Below are positions 8,803 through 17,846 of a stretch of DNA of 64,000 nt, in pieces. The notes under the pieces are model-generated. The model saw nothing but the letters and a program-made list of their open reading frames with translations, was not told the origin of the DNA and searched no databases. The position numbers and the translations under genes are program-made. This stretch comes from G963665815 sp942492065 (GTDB lineage Bacteria; Cloacimonadota; Cloacimonadia; Cloacimonadales; JAIOQZ01), in assembly GCA_942492065.1 (NCBI GenBank), contig CALODV010000013.1, forward strand, positions 1,054,001 to 1,118,000. Direction: 5' to 3'. Each line of letters opens with the position of its first letter. Position 1 is the first letter of the stretch.

Positions 8803-10796
8803 AGAAATTTAACCTGCAGTCCAAATATGAGCCTCGTGGAGATCAGCCGGAAGCAATTAAAGAGCTTGTTCAAGGATTAAATGATAATCAGAAATATCAG
8901 ACTTTGCTCGGAGTAACAGGGTCAGGTAAAACTTTCACAATTGCGAATGTCATCAATAGAATAAACAGACCGACAATTGTTATATCGCACAATAAGACTC
9001 TGGCTGCACAGCTGTATGGAGAATTAAAGCTTTTGTTTCCGGATAATGCTGTGGAGTATTTTATCAGTTATTATGATTACTATCAGCCGGAAGCCTATAT
9101 CCCCGGGAAAGACATTTATATTGAAAAAGATTCTGATATAAACAAAGAAATCGAAATGCTGCGCCTTAGGGCAACTATGTCTCTTATGGAAAGAAGGGAT
9201 GTGATTATTGTTGCCAGTGTTTCTTGTATCTATGGACTTGGAACACCTGAAAACTATCGAAAAGCGCAGATAACGCTTAAGATAGGAGATATTATTGAGC
9301 GAGATCAGCTTTTGGAGAAACTTGTAGAGATTCAGTACGGCAGAAATGATGTTGCCTTCGAACGAGGTGCCTTCAGAGTCAATGGCGATATTGTTGATAT
9401 ATTTCCGGCTTATATGGAACACTCAATTCGAGTAGAGTTTTTTGGCGATGAAATCGAAAAGATTAAAAGGATAAATCCTATAGACAATCATGTGATAGAA
9501 GATGTAGAAGAATACTCAGTATATCCTGCCAATCACTTTCTTACTACTGAGGATGAGATGGAAAGAGCTCTCACTTCAATAAAAAATGAGTTGGATGATA
9601 CAATCCTCAAATTTCAGCAGGAGAACAAATTGGTTGAGGCCCAGAGAATAGAGCAGAGAACTAAGTTTGATATAGAAATGCTTAGAGAAATCGGTGTTTG
9701 CTCAGGTATTGAAAATTATTCAAGACACCTTATAGGAAGTAAACCCGGAGCACCTCCATTCTGTCTGCTTGATTATTTTCCTGAAGATTATCTGATGGTA
9801 ATTGATGAGTCCCATGTCACAATCCCACAGGTGAATGCTATGTATGGTGGAGATTACTCACGGAAGAAAAATCTTGTTGAGTTCGGATTCAGATTACCCT
9901 CTGCATTCGACAACAGACCTTTAAGGTTCAATGAGTTTGAAGATCATATCAATCAGGTGATATTTGTTTCAGCAACCCCAAGTGATTATGAAATGAATAA
10001 AACCGAAGGTGTATATGTAGAGCAGGTTATCAGACCAACCGGCCTGGTTGATCCTGAAATTATTATACGTCCCATAGCTACGCAGGTTGATGATCTTCTG
10101 GAAGAAATAAGAGTAAGAATTCCACGAAAAGAACGCGTTTTAGTGACAACCCTGACAAAGAGAATGTCGGAGGACCTGGCTAAGTATCTTGATAACGCCG
10201 GTATTAAAACACGTTATCTCCATAGCGAAATTGATTCCATAGAAAGGTCGAAAATAATCAGGGAGCTGCGTCTTGGTGAGTTTGATGTACTTGTGGGAAT
10301 AAACCTCCTCAGAGAGGGATTAGACCTTCCTGAAGTTTCTTTGGTTGCAATTCTTGATGCTGATAAAGTTGGTTTTTTAAGATCAGCAAGATCATTGATT
10401 CAAACTGCTGGTCGGGCTGCTAGAAATGCTGAGGGAAAAGTTATTTTTTATGCAGATAAAATAACTGATGCAATAGCACAAACTGTTGAGGAAACAAACA
10501 GAAGAAGGGAAAAACAGATAATTTACAATACAAAACATGGAATAACACCGCAGACTATTAAGAAATCAGTTGAAGATATAATGAAATCCACATCCGTTGC
10601 AGAAGGATATGCAGAGTATTCAGCAAAGAAGCCGGAGCAGGCGAAGAAGGAAGATTTCAGAGAATATCTTGATCTGAAAAACAAAGAAAAAATTATAGCA
10701 GTACTTACAAAAGAGATGAAAGCAGCGGCTAAAAACCTTGATTTTGAGAAAGCTGCAGAGTTGAGAGATAGAATAATGGAGCTGAAAGATATATGA
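8799..10796 (+). CDS. uvrB: UvrB, excinuclease ABC subunit B
   Basis: DNA-damage recognition and verification subunit of nucleotide excision repair; it loads onto DNA from UvrA and recruits UvrC. It is 665 aa, typical for the family. Walker A GVTGSGKT is at residues 38-45. The beta-hairpin region YYDYYQPEAY and the helicase motif DESHVT are present, then SATPSDYE and QTAGRAARN (motif VI). The C-terminal UVR domain (EKAAELRDRI) contacts UvrC. It overlaps the genes on both sides by ATGA (8799-8802 and 10793-10796). Confidence 0.98.
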   Translation: MKKFNLQSKYEPRGDQPEAIKELVQGLNDNQKYQTLLGVTGSGKTFTIANVINRINRPTIVISHNKTLAAQLYGELKLLFPDNAVEYFISYYDYYQPEAYIPGKDIYIEKDSDINKEIEMLRLRATMSLMERRDVIIVASVSCIYGLGTPENYRKAQITLKIGDIIERDQLLEKLVEIQYGRNDVAFERGAFRVNGDIVDIFPAYMEHSIRVEFFGDEIEKIKRINPIDNHVIEDVEEYSVYPANHFLTTEDEMERALTSIKNELDDTILKFQQENKLVEAQRIEQRTKFDIEMLREIGVCSGIENYSRHLIGSKPGAPPFCLLDYFPEDYLMVIDESHVTIPQVNAMYGGDYSRKKNLVEFGFRLPSAFDNRPLRFNEFEDHINQVIFVSATPSDYEMNKTEGVYVEQVIRPTGLVDPEIIIRPIATQVDDLLEEIRVRIPRKERVLVTTLTKRMSEDLAKYLDNAGIKTRYLHSEIDSIERSKIIRELRLGEFDVLVGINLLREGLDLPEVSLVAILDADKVGFLRSARSLIQTAGRAARNAEGKVIFYADKITDAIAQTVEETNRRREKQIIYNTKHGITPQTIKKSVEDIMKSTSVAEGYAEYSAKKPEQAKKEDFREYLDLKNKEKIIAVLTKEMKAAAKNLDFEKAAELRDRIMELKDI

Positions 10797-13201
10797 GTTC
10801 AGGAGTAAAAATTAAAGCGCTTTTAATAATTATCATCAGTGTTTTGTGGTGTTTAATTAATGCCGAGGATCCGTTTGATAATTTCACTTTTCAGGATTTT
10901 CGAACAAAGATTGACAGTCTTATGGATACTACTGTCAGCTACCAACCCGGTACAGCAGTAACTTATTCTTTCAAGATGTTAGAAAAAGCTCGTAATGAGA
11001 GAAACAGGAAGGAAGAAATAAATTCATACGTGTATATAGCCAGAGCGTATCAGCATGTAGGCGAATTCAGGATAGCAATTGAATATGCTATAATGGCATT
11101 GGAGGATATTGAAGATGAAATCGGCAATTATGATTACAGCTTCCTCAAAAATGTAGGAAATTTATACATAACCCTAAGTAATATACCACGAGCTCTGGAG
11201 TATTACACTCTGGCATTACAAAAATTGTCTGAAGACGATTATCTTGAGCACGCCGAAATATACAGAATTCTTGGTAGATTATACAAACAAAATGAAGAGT
11301 ATGATAAATCAATAAATCACTTTAATAAAGCACTCCATAATTATGATTTAGCTAAAGCAGAGAATGAAAAAGCTGTTGTTATGATTGAATTCAGTACGGT
11401 CTATATGGATATGGAGCAATATGAAACAGTTAATACTTTGAATTTCAAAGCCCTGAACACTCTTGAGTCAGATCCTCCTTCGTATAAAAAAAGCAGAGCT
11501 TTTAATAATCTTGGCTGGTCATACTACAAACTTGGAGACTTCGATTCAGCACTAAAATACAATTTGAAGGCTTTGGAAGTCAGGCAAATTTTGAGTTTAA
11601 AAAGCGGGATTGCAAGTTCACTTAGAAACCTGGGAGTTCTATATTATAACTGGGAAAAATACAAGCTTGCTGAAAAATACCTACATGAGGCTGAAGAAAT
11701 TGTTAAGACTGCAGTTGTTATTGGGGACAAGAAACTCTTGAGCAGAACTTACAATAATCTGTATGCTTTATATAAAAAAACAGACAGACCTGATATAGCA
11801 CTGGCTTATCTGGAAAAGCATCTTGATCAGGAAAATATTATTAACTCTATACGTGATAATGATGAAATCCTTCAGATGCAGCTGGTAAATGAAGTGAACA
11901 TGCTGAAGAATAAGAATGAAATTCATAAACTGCAAATTAGAAAGAACATTCTTATTATTGTAGTACTTGTGTTGTTTGCGACAATTGTATCTCTTTTGAT
12001 TATTATCTATTACACAAAGTATCTCAGAAAGCTTAAGCTCAGTGAAGAGCTGCAGAAATCGGTGGAAAATATCAGTGAGCAGTCAGAGCATAATAAAGAA
12101 CAGCTGGAAAAGGAAATACAGTCCAAGTTTAAAGTGCAAACTGCTTTAACTGAAAATGAAACAAGATTTACTACTTTGATTGAGAGTATTCATGATGGTG
12201 TACTGCTTGTAAAGGACAAAAGAATTGTAATGTGTAACCAGACTTTCTCAAATATCCTTTCTAAGGATCATATAGAAATTGCTGGTACTGCACTGCGTGA
12301 AACTCTGGACTTCGTATCCTCTGATGAAATTGATGATATTATTGAAAACAGCCTTAACTCTCATTATGAAACAGATATAAAAGTACCATCAGGAAAAGTT
12401 ATAACTTTGGAGATTACATCAACTCTTCTGGAGGAAAATGATATAAGCCTTTATCTGGTTGTTGTCAGGGATATAACTGAAAAGAAGAGGATTCAGAGCG
12501 ATAGAAACAGAATAAGCAATCTGGAGTCACTGGGTGCTTTAGCTGGTGGAATTGCTCATGATTTCAATAATTTGCTGTCTATAATAATGGGAAATATCTC
12601 ATTTGCAAAAATGATTCAGGATGAAGATCAGATAAACAATCTTCTCAAAAATTCCGAAGATGCAGTTCGAAGAGCTTCTAATCTTGCCAATAGGCTACTT
12701 ACTTTCTCTAAGGGAGGAACTCCCAAGAAAAAGAAAGTTATGCTGCATAAGCTTCTCACTGATACGTGTTCACTTATTTTGGGAGAATCTTCTGTAAAAT
12801 GTAATATTAACTATGATCCTGACGTTTTTGATTTGTATGCTGATGAAGAACAGATTTCCCAAGTGTTCCAGAATCTTCTGGTCAATGCAAAAGAAGCAGT
12901 AGACATAAATGGAGAAGTTGATATCCTTGTTGAAAACGAACCGGGATATGATACGGGAGCAGGGATAAAAGATTGTCTTAAAATTACAATTAAAGACAAT
13001 GGTAAAGGAATTAGTAAGAGCATATTACCTAAAGTTTTCGATCCCTATTTCACTACAAAAGAAGTATCAAGTGAAAAGGGGACTGGACTTGGGCTATCCA
13101 TCGTGCATTCTGTTATAAACAAACACGGTGGTATAATTGATATAAAATCAGAGGAAAGTAAAGGAACAAAAGTATCTGTTCACATACCAACAGGTAAATA
13201 A
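10793..13201 (+). CDS. Membrane sensor histidine kinase with periplasmic TPR domain and PAS domain
   Basis: An 802-aa kinase. A signal or anchor segment (residues 5-20) is followed by a TPR array (about 50-370), a transmembrane helix (about 384-408), a short coiled coil, a PAS domain (about 445-560), HisKA with phospho-accepting His589 in GGIAHDFNN, and an HATPase domain with DNGKGI, FTTK and GTGLGLSI boxes. The HDFNN-type H-box defines a kinase subclass that often carries a receiver; none is present here. The start overlaps the uvrB stop (ATGA). A response regulator is not seen nearby, so the partner is elsewhere. The TPR region probably senses a peptide or protein in the periplasm. Confidence 0.93.
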   Translation: MSSGVKIKALLIIIISVLWCLINAEDPFDNFTFQDFRTKIDSLMDTTVSYQPGTAVTYSFKMLEKARNERNRKEEINSYVYIARAYQHVGEFRIAIEYAIMALEDIEDEIGNYDYSFLKNVGNLYITLSNIPRALEYYTLALQKLSEDDYLEHAEIYRILGRLYKQNEEYDKSINHFNKALHNYDLAKAENEKAVVMIEFSTVYMDMEQYETVNTLNFKALNTLESDPPSYKKSRAFNNLGWSYYKLGDFDSALKYNLKALEVRQILSLKSGIASSLRNLGVLYYNWEKYKLAEKYLHEAEEIVKTAVVIGDKKLLSRTYNNLYALYKKTDRPDIALAYLEKHLDQENIINSIRDNDEILQMQLVNEVNMLKNKNEIHKLQIRKNILIIVVLVLFATIVSLLIIIYYTKYLRKLKLSEELQKSVENISEQSEHNKEQLEKEIQSKFKVQTALTENETRFTTLIESIHDGVLLVKDKRIVMCNQTFSNILSKDHIEIAGTALRETLDFVSSDEIDDIIENSLNSHYETDIKVPSGKVITLEITSTLLEENDISLYLVVVRDITEKKRIQSDRNRISNLESLGALAGGIAHDFNNLLSIIMGNISFAKMIQDEDQINNLLKNSEDAVRRASNLANRLLTFSKGGTPKKKKVMLHKLLTDTCSLILGESSVKCNINYDPDVFDLYADEEQISQVFQNLLVNAKEAVDINGEVDILVENEPGYDTGAGIKDCLKITIKDNGKGISKSILPKVFDPYFTTKEVSSEKGTGLGLSIVHSVINKHGGIIDIKSEESKGTKVSVHIPTGK

Positions 13202-13221
13202 TTAAAAGACATGGAGAAATT

Positions 13222-14250
13222 ATGGAAAACATATATCAATATATCGTAAAGGAAATAAAAACACTTTGTAAAACCCCAAGCCCTTCAGGTTATACTCACA
13301 AGATTTCCGAATATCTATTAAAAACCATGCAGGATATGGGATTTAAATCAGAACTTACCAATAAAGGATCGGTACTCTGTGAACTGGGTGGAACAGGAGA
13401 TCCAATTGTTCTCGCAGCGCATATTGATACACTGGGTGCAATGGTCAGGTCAATTAAGTCTGATGGAAGATTGGCTTATACAAAGATAGGTTCTTTTACT
13501 GGAAATTCTGTTGAACTGGAAAATTGTACAATTCATACAAGATCCGGAAAAGAATATTCAGGTACATTTCAGCTGACAACCCCGGCTGTTCATGTTTATC
13601 CCGGAACAGATCAGACAAAGAGAACTGATAAGAATGTTGAAGTGATAATAGATGAGGTTGTACATAATGCAGAAGATGTGAAGAAGCTCGGAATAAGAAA
13701 CGGAGACTTTATCTCATTCGATCCCAGAACTATAGTAACTGAAAGCGGTTTCGTGAAATCCCGTCATCTTGATGATAAGGCAAGCAGTGGAATATTGATG
13801 GGACTTGCCAGATATATCAAAGAAAATGGCATCGATCTGAAGAGGAAAGTATACCTTTACTTCAGTGCATATGAAGAGGTTGGACATGGAGCTGCGGCAG
13901 GATTACCTGCTGATATTAACTCTATGATAGCTGTTGATATGGGGGCAATTGGAGATGATCTGGATACTGATGAATACTGTGTGTCCATTTGTACTAAAGA
14001 CTCCTCAGGACCTTACGATTACAGCCTCACAACAGAGCTGATCAATCTGGCTGAAGATAACAAACTTAAGTATGCAACAGATATCTATCCGTTTTACGGA
14101 TCAGATGCCAGTGCGGCTCTTCGTGCCGGTTATAACGTAAAGCATGCATTAGTAGGACCCGGAATCTTTGCTTCGCATGGATATGAGAGAACACATACAG
14201 ATGCTATAAAAAATACATTCCTTTTGCTGAAACACTATTTACAAATTTAG
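13222..14250 (+). CDS. M42-family metallo-aminopeptidase (FrvX/TET-like)
   Basis: Cytoplasmic, self-compartmentalising dinuclear-metal aminopeptidase family, 342 aa. Probable metal ligands or catalytic residues: His67 and Asp69 in AAHIDTLG, Asp184 in HLDDKASS, the Glu pair at 218-219 in AYEEVGHG, Asp239 in AVDMGA, and His325 in the ERTHTD segment. It lies 20 bases after the kinase and 9 bases before the HtrA-type protease, in the same operon, which therefore mixes DNA repair, sensing and proteolysis. Confidence 0.92.
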   Translation: MENIYQYIVKEIKTLCKTPSPSGYTHKISEYLLKTMQDMGFKSELTNKGSVLCELGGTGDPIVLAAHIDTLGAMVRSIKSDGRLAYTKIGSFTGNSVELENCTIHTRSGKEYSGTFQLTTPAVHVYPGTDQTKRTDKNVEVIIDEVVHNAEDVKKLGIRNGDFISFDPRTIVTESGFVKSRHLDDKASSGILMGLARYIKENGIDLKRKVYLYFSAYEEVGHGAAAGLPADINSMIAVDMGAIGDDLDTDEYCVSICTKDSSGPYDYSLTTELINLAEDNKLKYATDIYPFYGSDASAALRAGYNVKHALVGPGIFASHGYERTHTDAIKNTFLLLKHYLQI

Positions 14251-14259
14251 GATATTACT

Positions 14260-15411
14260 ATGAAAAAAGCAGTAATAATTACTCTGAGTGTTTTTACAGC
14301 TCTTCTGCTTGCCGGAAATCTGTACTGGTTTCAAAAACTTAATAAATTGACAATTAAGGAGACTCCGGGAGAGACTCCTGTTGAGACAAGGCTGGAACTT
14401 AATGAGATTCTTAATGCATGCAGATCAAACACTATTACTGATGCTGTGAAAAAGATCAAACCTTCTGTTGTAAGTGTAAACGTTATAACAACAACAATAG
14501 GCAGCCGATATGTCAGACCCTTTGATCATCCGTTTTTTGGCTTTCTGGAACCTTACAGAAAAGAAGATGAGTCTATAGGTTCAGGTGTTATTATTGATGA
14601 AGAAGGGCATATTATTACTAACTCACATGTTGTGGAAGAAGCTACATCGATAAAAGTACGCCTTAACGATGGAAGAGAATACAGTGCAGAATTGATTGGG
14701 GTAGATACTATCAATGATATAGCGATAATAAAAATTAATGGTAAAAAACTACCTGTTGCAACTTTGGGTTCATCGGATGATCTGATTATAGGGGAATGGG
14801 CGATTGCTGTTGGTAACCCCTATGCTTTAGTGATCAAGGCGAGTAAACCCAGTGTATCTGTTGGAGTAATATCAGCTTTGGAAAGGAATTTCGTCCAGAA
14901 TTCGGATGGGAAAATATATAAGAAGATGATTCAGACAGATGCTGCTATTAATCCGGGCAACAGTGGTGGTCCGCTTGTAAATATACTTGGGGAAGTAATA
15001 GGTATCAACACGTTTATTTTCTCAGAGTCTGGTGGAAGCATAGGTATTGGATTTGCATTGCCTATTGATAGAGTTAAGAAGATTGCATTTGAGCTCATAA
15101 ACTACGGTGAAATAAGAAAACGCCGTTTTGGTTTTCTTGTACAGGATATAACGAAAGATATCATGCAGTATCTGGATTTAAAAACTATTGATGGTGTAAT
15201 AGTATCTTCTGTTGAGAAAAATGGGCCGGCTGGTAAGTCGGGTCTTAAACCGGGGGATATTATCCTTAAAATAGACAATATGCCCGTTAAAAGTGCAAAG
15301 GATGCCAATCTGGCTGTTTCAGATGTTACAATTGGTGAACAGATAGAGCTTGAAGTACTCAGAGGTAAAAAAACACAAAAGCTGACGATTATAACTGAGG
15401 AATACAAATAA
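14260..15411 (+). CDS. HtrA/DegP-family trypsin-like serine protease with one PDZ domain
   Basis: Envelope quality-control protease, 383 aa. An N-terminal hydrophobic anchor or signal (residues 3-24) is followed by the S1C protease domain with triad His123 (TNSHVV), Asp153 (INDIAI) and Ser235 (NPGNSGGP). A single PDZ domain covers about 290-380 (GVIVSSVEKNGPAGKSGL). This is the DegS-like or short-HtrA layout rather than the two-PDZ DegP. It is the last gene of the 8389-15411 unit; the sensor kinase two genes upstream may respond to envelope stress (inference). Confidence 0.94.
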   Translation: MKKAVIITLSVFTALLLAGNLYWFQKLNKLTIKETPGETPVETRLELNEILNACRSNTITDAVKKIKPSVVSVNVITTTIGSRYVRPFDHPFFGFLEPYRKEDESIGSGVIIDEEGHIITNSHVVEEATSIKVRLNDGREYSAELIGVDTINDIAIIKINGKKLPVATLGSSDDLIIGEWAIAVGNPYALVIKASKPSVSVGVISALERNFVQNSDGKIYKKMIQTDAAINPGNSGGPLVNILGEVIGINTFIFSESGGSIGIGFALPIDRVKKIAFELINYGEIRKRRFGFLVQDITKDIMQYLDLKTIDGVIVSSVEKNGPAGKSGLKPGDIILKIDNMPVKSAKDANLAVSDVTIGEQIELEVLRGKKTQKLTIITEEYK

Positions 15412-15445
15412 AAAGGATTTCCTCAAATTTTAAGGTCTGGTTTAT

Positions 15446-15877
15446 CTATTTATTTTTGTAGCTGGAAATCATCCAGCTGATACCGAACTTGTCTGAGACT
15501 ATTCCAAAGTATGCTCCCCAGAAGGTTCTTTCCATAGGGATAATTTTTTTACCCCCATCGGCTAGTAACTGGAATATTCTGTCTGCCTCTTTGTTAGAAC
15601 TTGCAGTGATTGACAATGAAATTGCCGTACCGGGCTCAAACTTCTCATTATACCCTTTCATAGCATCTGATCCCATGAGTACTGTTTCTTTACTGATGGG
15701 AAGAGTAACATGCATTATCCTGTTCTTGTCTTCTTCCGATAAGTTGTGCTGTTGATTTTCAGGCATATCTGAAAATCTGCCAATATAAGTAAATTCTCCA
15801 CCAAATACTTTTCTGTAGTAGTCGAATGCTTCTTCACAGTTTCCATTAAAAGTTAAGTATGGATTAATAACAGTCAT
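15446..15877 (-). CDS. VOC-superfamily (PhnB-like) protein
   Basis: A 143-aa protein of the PhnB/YjdN branch of the vicinal-oxygen-chelate fold. Signatures: INPYLTFNGNCEEAFDYY at the start, GGEF, IMHVTLPI, LMGSDA, and WGAYFGIVSDKFGISWMI at the end. The usual substrate is unknown. The ATG at 15877 is preferred over one six bases upstream because AGGAG then sits six bases in front. It is convergent to the protease operon with only 34 bases between them. A possible TTGACT-17-TTAATT promoter is at about 15911-15939. Confidence 0.88.
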   Translation of the reverse strand: MTVINPYLTFNGNCEEAFDYYRKVFGGEFTYIGRFSDMPENQQHNLSEEDKNRIMHVTLPISKETVLMGSDAMKGYNEKFEPGTAISLSITASSNKEADRIFQLLADGGKKIIPMERTFWGAYFGIVSDKFGISWMISSYKNK

Positions 15878-16067
15878 AAGCATCTCCTTGAATCCTTGAC
15901 TAGATTAACTTCAAATTAAGGTTTTAAAATCAATTTAGTCAAAATAAAAAAAGCTATATAAACACATTTTTTAGTTTATCAGTGAAAATTCTTAACAAAA
16001 CACTTAACAAAATTATCCATTTAATTTTGCATAGATTCAAATATTTTCCAAAATTATGAGGATGAAA

Positions 16068-16469
16068 ATGATAAAAAAAATATTAGTTCTGTGTACCGGA
16101 AATTCATGCAGAAGCCAGATGGCAGAAGGATTTTTAAACCAGTTTGACTGGATAGAAGCTTTCTCAGCAGGTACAAAGCCATCTTCGAGAGTGAATCCCG
16201 GAGCAATAGAAGTAATGAAGGAAGAAGGCATTGATCTTTCTGCTAACAAACCGGAACACGTGTCAGTATACCAGAAAGACAGCTTCGACTATGTAATAAC
16301 TGTTTGTGGAGACGCAAAAGATACTTGTCCTGTATTCACCGGTAAAGTGAAAAGCAAAATACATATGGGGTATGAAGATCCTGACGGAAGAGATATCGAG
16401 TTTTTCAGAACCATCAGAGATAAGATTAAAAAAGACTTCAGAGAGTTTGCAATCAGAATTAAAGATTAA
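16068..16469 (+). CDS. arsC: Arsenate reductase (LMW protein-tyrosine-phosphatase type)
   Basis: A 133-aa protein with the P-loop CTGNSCRS at residues 9-16 (nucleophile Cys9, Arg15). The redox Cys80 and Cys87 lie in VCGDAKDTCP, the pattern of thioredoxin-coupled arsenate reductases rather than plain LMW phosphatases. DP acid motif: YEDPDG. The ATG at 16068 has GAGGA at 16058-16062; in-frame ATGs at 16056 and 16062 lack a properly spaced site. No arsenite pump or arsR is adjacent (the ArsR at 41376 is 25 kb away). Confidence 0.88.
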   Translation: MIKKILVLCTGNSCRSQMAEGFLNQFDWIEAFSAGTKPSSRVNPGAIEVMKEEGIDLSANKPEHVSVYQKDSFDYVITVCGDAKDTCPVFTGKVKSKIHMGYEDPDGRDIEFFRTIRDKIKKDFREFAIRIKD

Positions 16470-16486
16470 GTATTTCTGCTTGCATT

Positions 16487-17617
16487 CTACATATCTTCAT
16501 CATCAAGATCAATATCCGGATAGAGTCTTTTCGCACAGTCCGGACAGATTCCATGTGTAAGATCGGCATCCGAATTATCTCTGATATAGCGTTCAACCTG
16601 ACTCCAATATCCGTTGTCATCACGTATTTTTTTACAGACACTGCATATTGGGATAATCCCCTGTAATCTCTTAATTTTTGAGAAAGCATTATTCAGATCG
16701 ATCTTGAATCTTTTGATCATCAGCATCAGAATTATACCTGAGATTATCAGTAAAATAATATAGATAGATATGAGCCAGACATAAAGTTTCATTAAATCGT
16801 TGTAGTGAGGTGTCAGATCATGCTCTATATACATTGTCCAGCCAAGATCTTCCAACTTGTTTTTGTTGATACTGACGCTATTCAGTCCGAACCTTTTAGT
16901 TTTTTTCAGAGTTTTACCTTCATTTTTATTGTTGTAGAGTTGATACCAGATGTGATCTTTAGCCGGGGTGTTAATGTATTCACTTGATGAAGAAAGAATA
17001 CACATACCTGTCTGATTAACAAAATGAATTGCTTCACTATATTCTTTTTCATAACTCTGTAAAGCCTGCACAATATTATTCAAATCTACAGCGGTTCCGA
17101 CAAATGCAAGTAGCTTTCCTGTTTCACTCTGAATAGCTACATCTGTATACAAAAATGGTTTATTAACATCACCATAATGATAACCTACATCTGAAAGGAA
17201 TGTTATATTATTCTCCAGAAGATTAAAAAACCATTCTCCATCAGGGGTTTCTCTGGTAATCGTGATACTGGTGCTATCAGAAAAATAATATCCATGTGTT
17301 CGGATCGATGCGATAAACGCAGAGTATCCCCAGCTTTTTTTCATGTTACCAAGGTAATTGAATATGATATCCTTATCTTTTTCACCGTTTTTCAACCAGT
17401 CTTTCAAAAACACATTGTCACTCATTGTTCTAGAAATATGAACAGGGAGCTGTAGTTCATTTATGATATCATTCATACTCTCAAGTTTTTCCAGTTCAGT
17501 CTTGTTTCGGTATACAAAGTACTTTTCACCAGCGTAAAAAGCAATAAATGCACTGATAAAAACAACTGAAAACATTATCGCAAATATAGTGATCCAGTAT
17601 TTTCTTAGATTCTTCAA
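16487..17617 (-). CDS. Membrane sensor with extracytoplasmic Cache-like domain and Cys-rich C-terminal module
   Basis: A 376-aa protein; start is TTG at 17617 behind AGGAGGAG. TM1 is about residues 9-30 and TM2 about 275-300, enclosing a roughly 240-residue Cache-like sensory region (GYYFSDSTSI, AFVGTAVDL). After TM2 comes a short linker and a tail with the motif IIPICSVCKKIRDD followed by a tryptophan/tyrosine-rich helix and HGICPDCAK. This four-Cys tail recurs after PAS, GAF or receiver domains in many sensors and probably binds a metal; no kinase, cyclase or methyl-accepting domain is present. Output route unknown. Confidence 0.82.
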   Translation of the reverse strand: MKNLRKYWITIFAIMFSVVFISAFIAFYAGEKYFVYRNKTELEKLESMNDIINELQLPVHISRTMSDNVFLKDWLKNGEKDKDIIFNYLGNMKKSWGYSAFIASIRTHGYYFSDSTSITITRETPDGEWFFNLLENNITFLSDVGYHYGDVNKPFLYTDVAIQSETGKLLAFVGTAVDLNNIVQALQSYEKEYSEAIHFVNQTGMCILSSSSEYINTPAKDHIWYQLYNNKNEGKTLKKTKRFGLNSVSINKNKLEDLGWTMYIEHDLTPHYNDLMKLYVWLISIYIILLIISGIILMLMIKRFKIDLNNAFSKIKRLQGIIPICSVCKKIRDDNGYWSQVERYIRDNSDADLTHGICPDCAKRLYPDIDLDDEDM

Positions 17618-17780
17618 CTAACTCCTCCTGCTATAAAGAAACGGAAAAAACTCATAGCTTTGTTAAATATAACATAATTTGAAATCATAAAAAAACAATT
17701 ATAGCCTCGAACTAAAGGAGGTAAACATGAAACCGGCTCAAATTCACTGAATGAATATTCCAATAACTGCAATACCTGTT

Positions 17781-17821
17781 AAAAAAAAAGACCCAGAGTA
17801 TCAAAAATGATATCCTGAGTC
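17781..17821 (-). terminator. Terminator after the subtilase gene
   Basis: Near-perfect 14-base inverted repeat (17790-17803 with 17808-17821, few mismatches) and a nine-base A run at 17781-17789, which is a U tract on the minus strand. It lies about 26 bases after the subtilase stop. Confidence 0.82.
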
Positions 17822-17846
17822 TGTTGGTTTATAGATTCATAACGAT

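Noticed and set aside
16056..16067. Upstream in-frame ATGs for the arsenate reductase-type gene
   Set aside because: GAGGA is correctly spaced only for the ATG at 16068.
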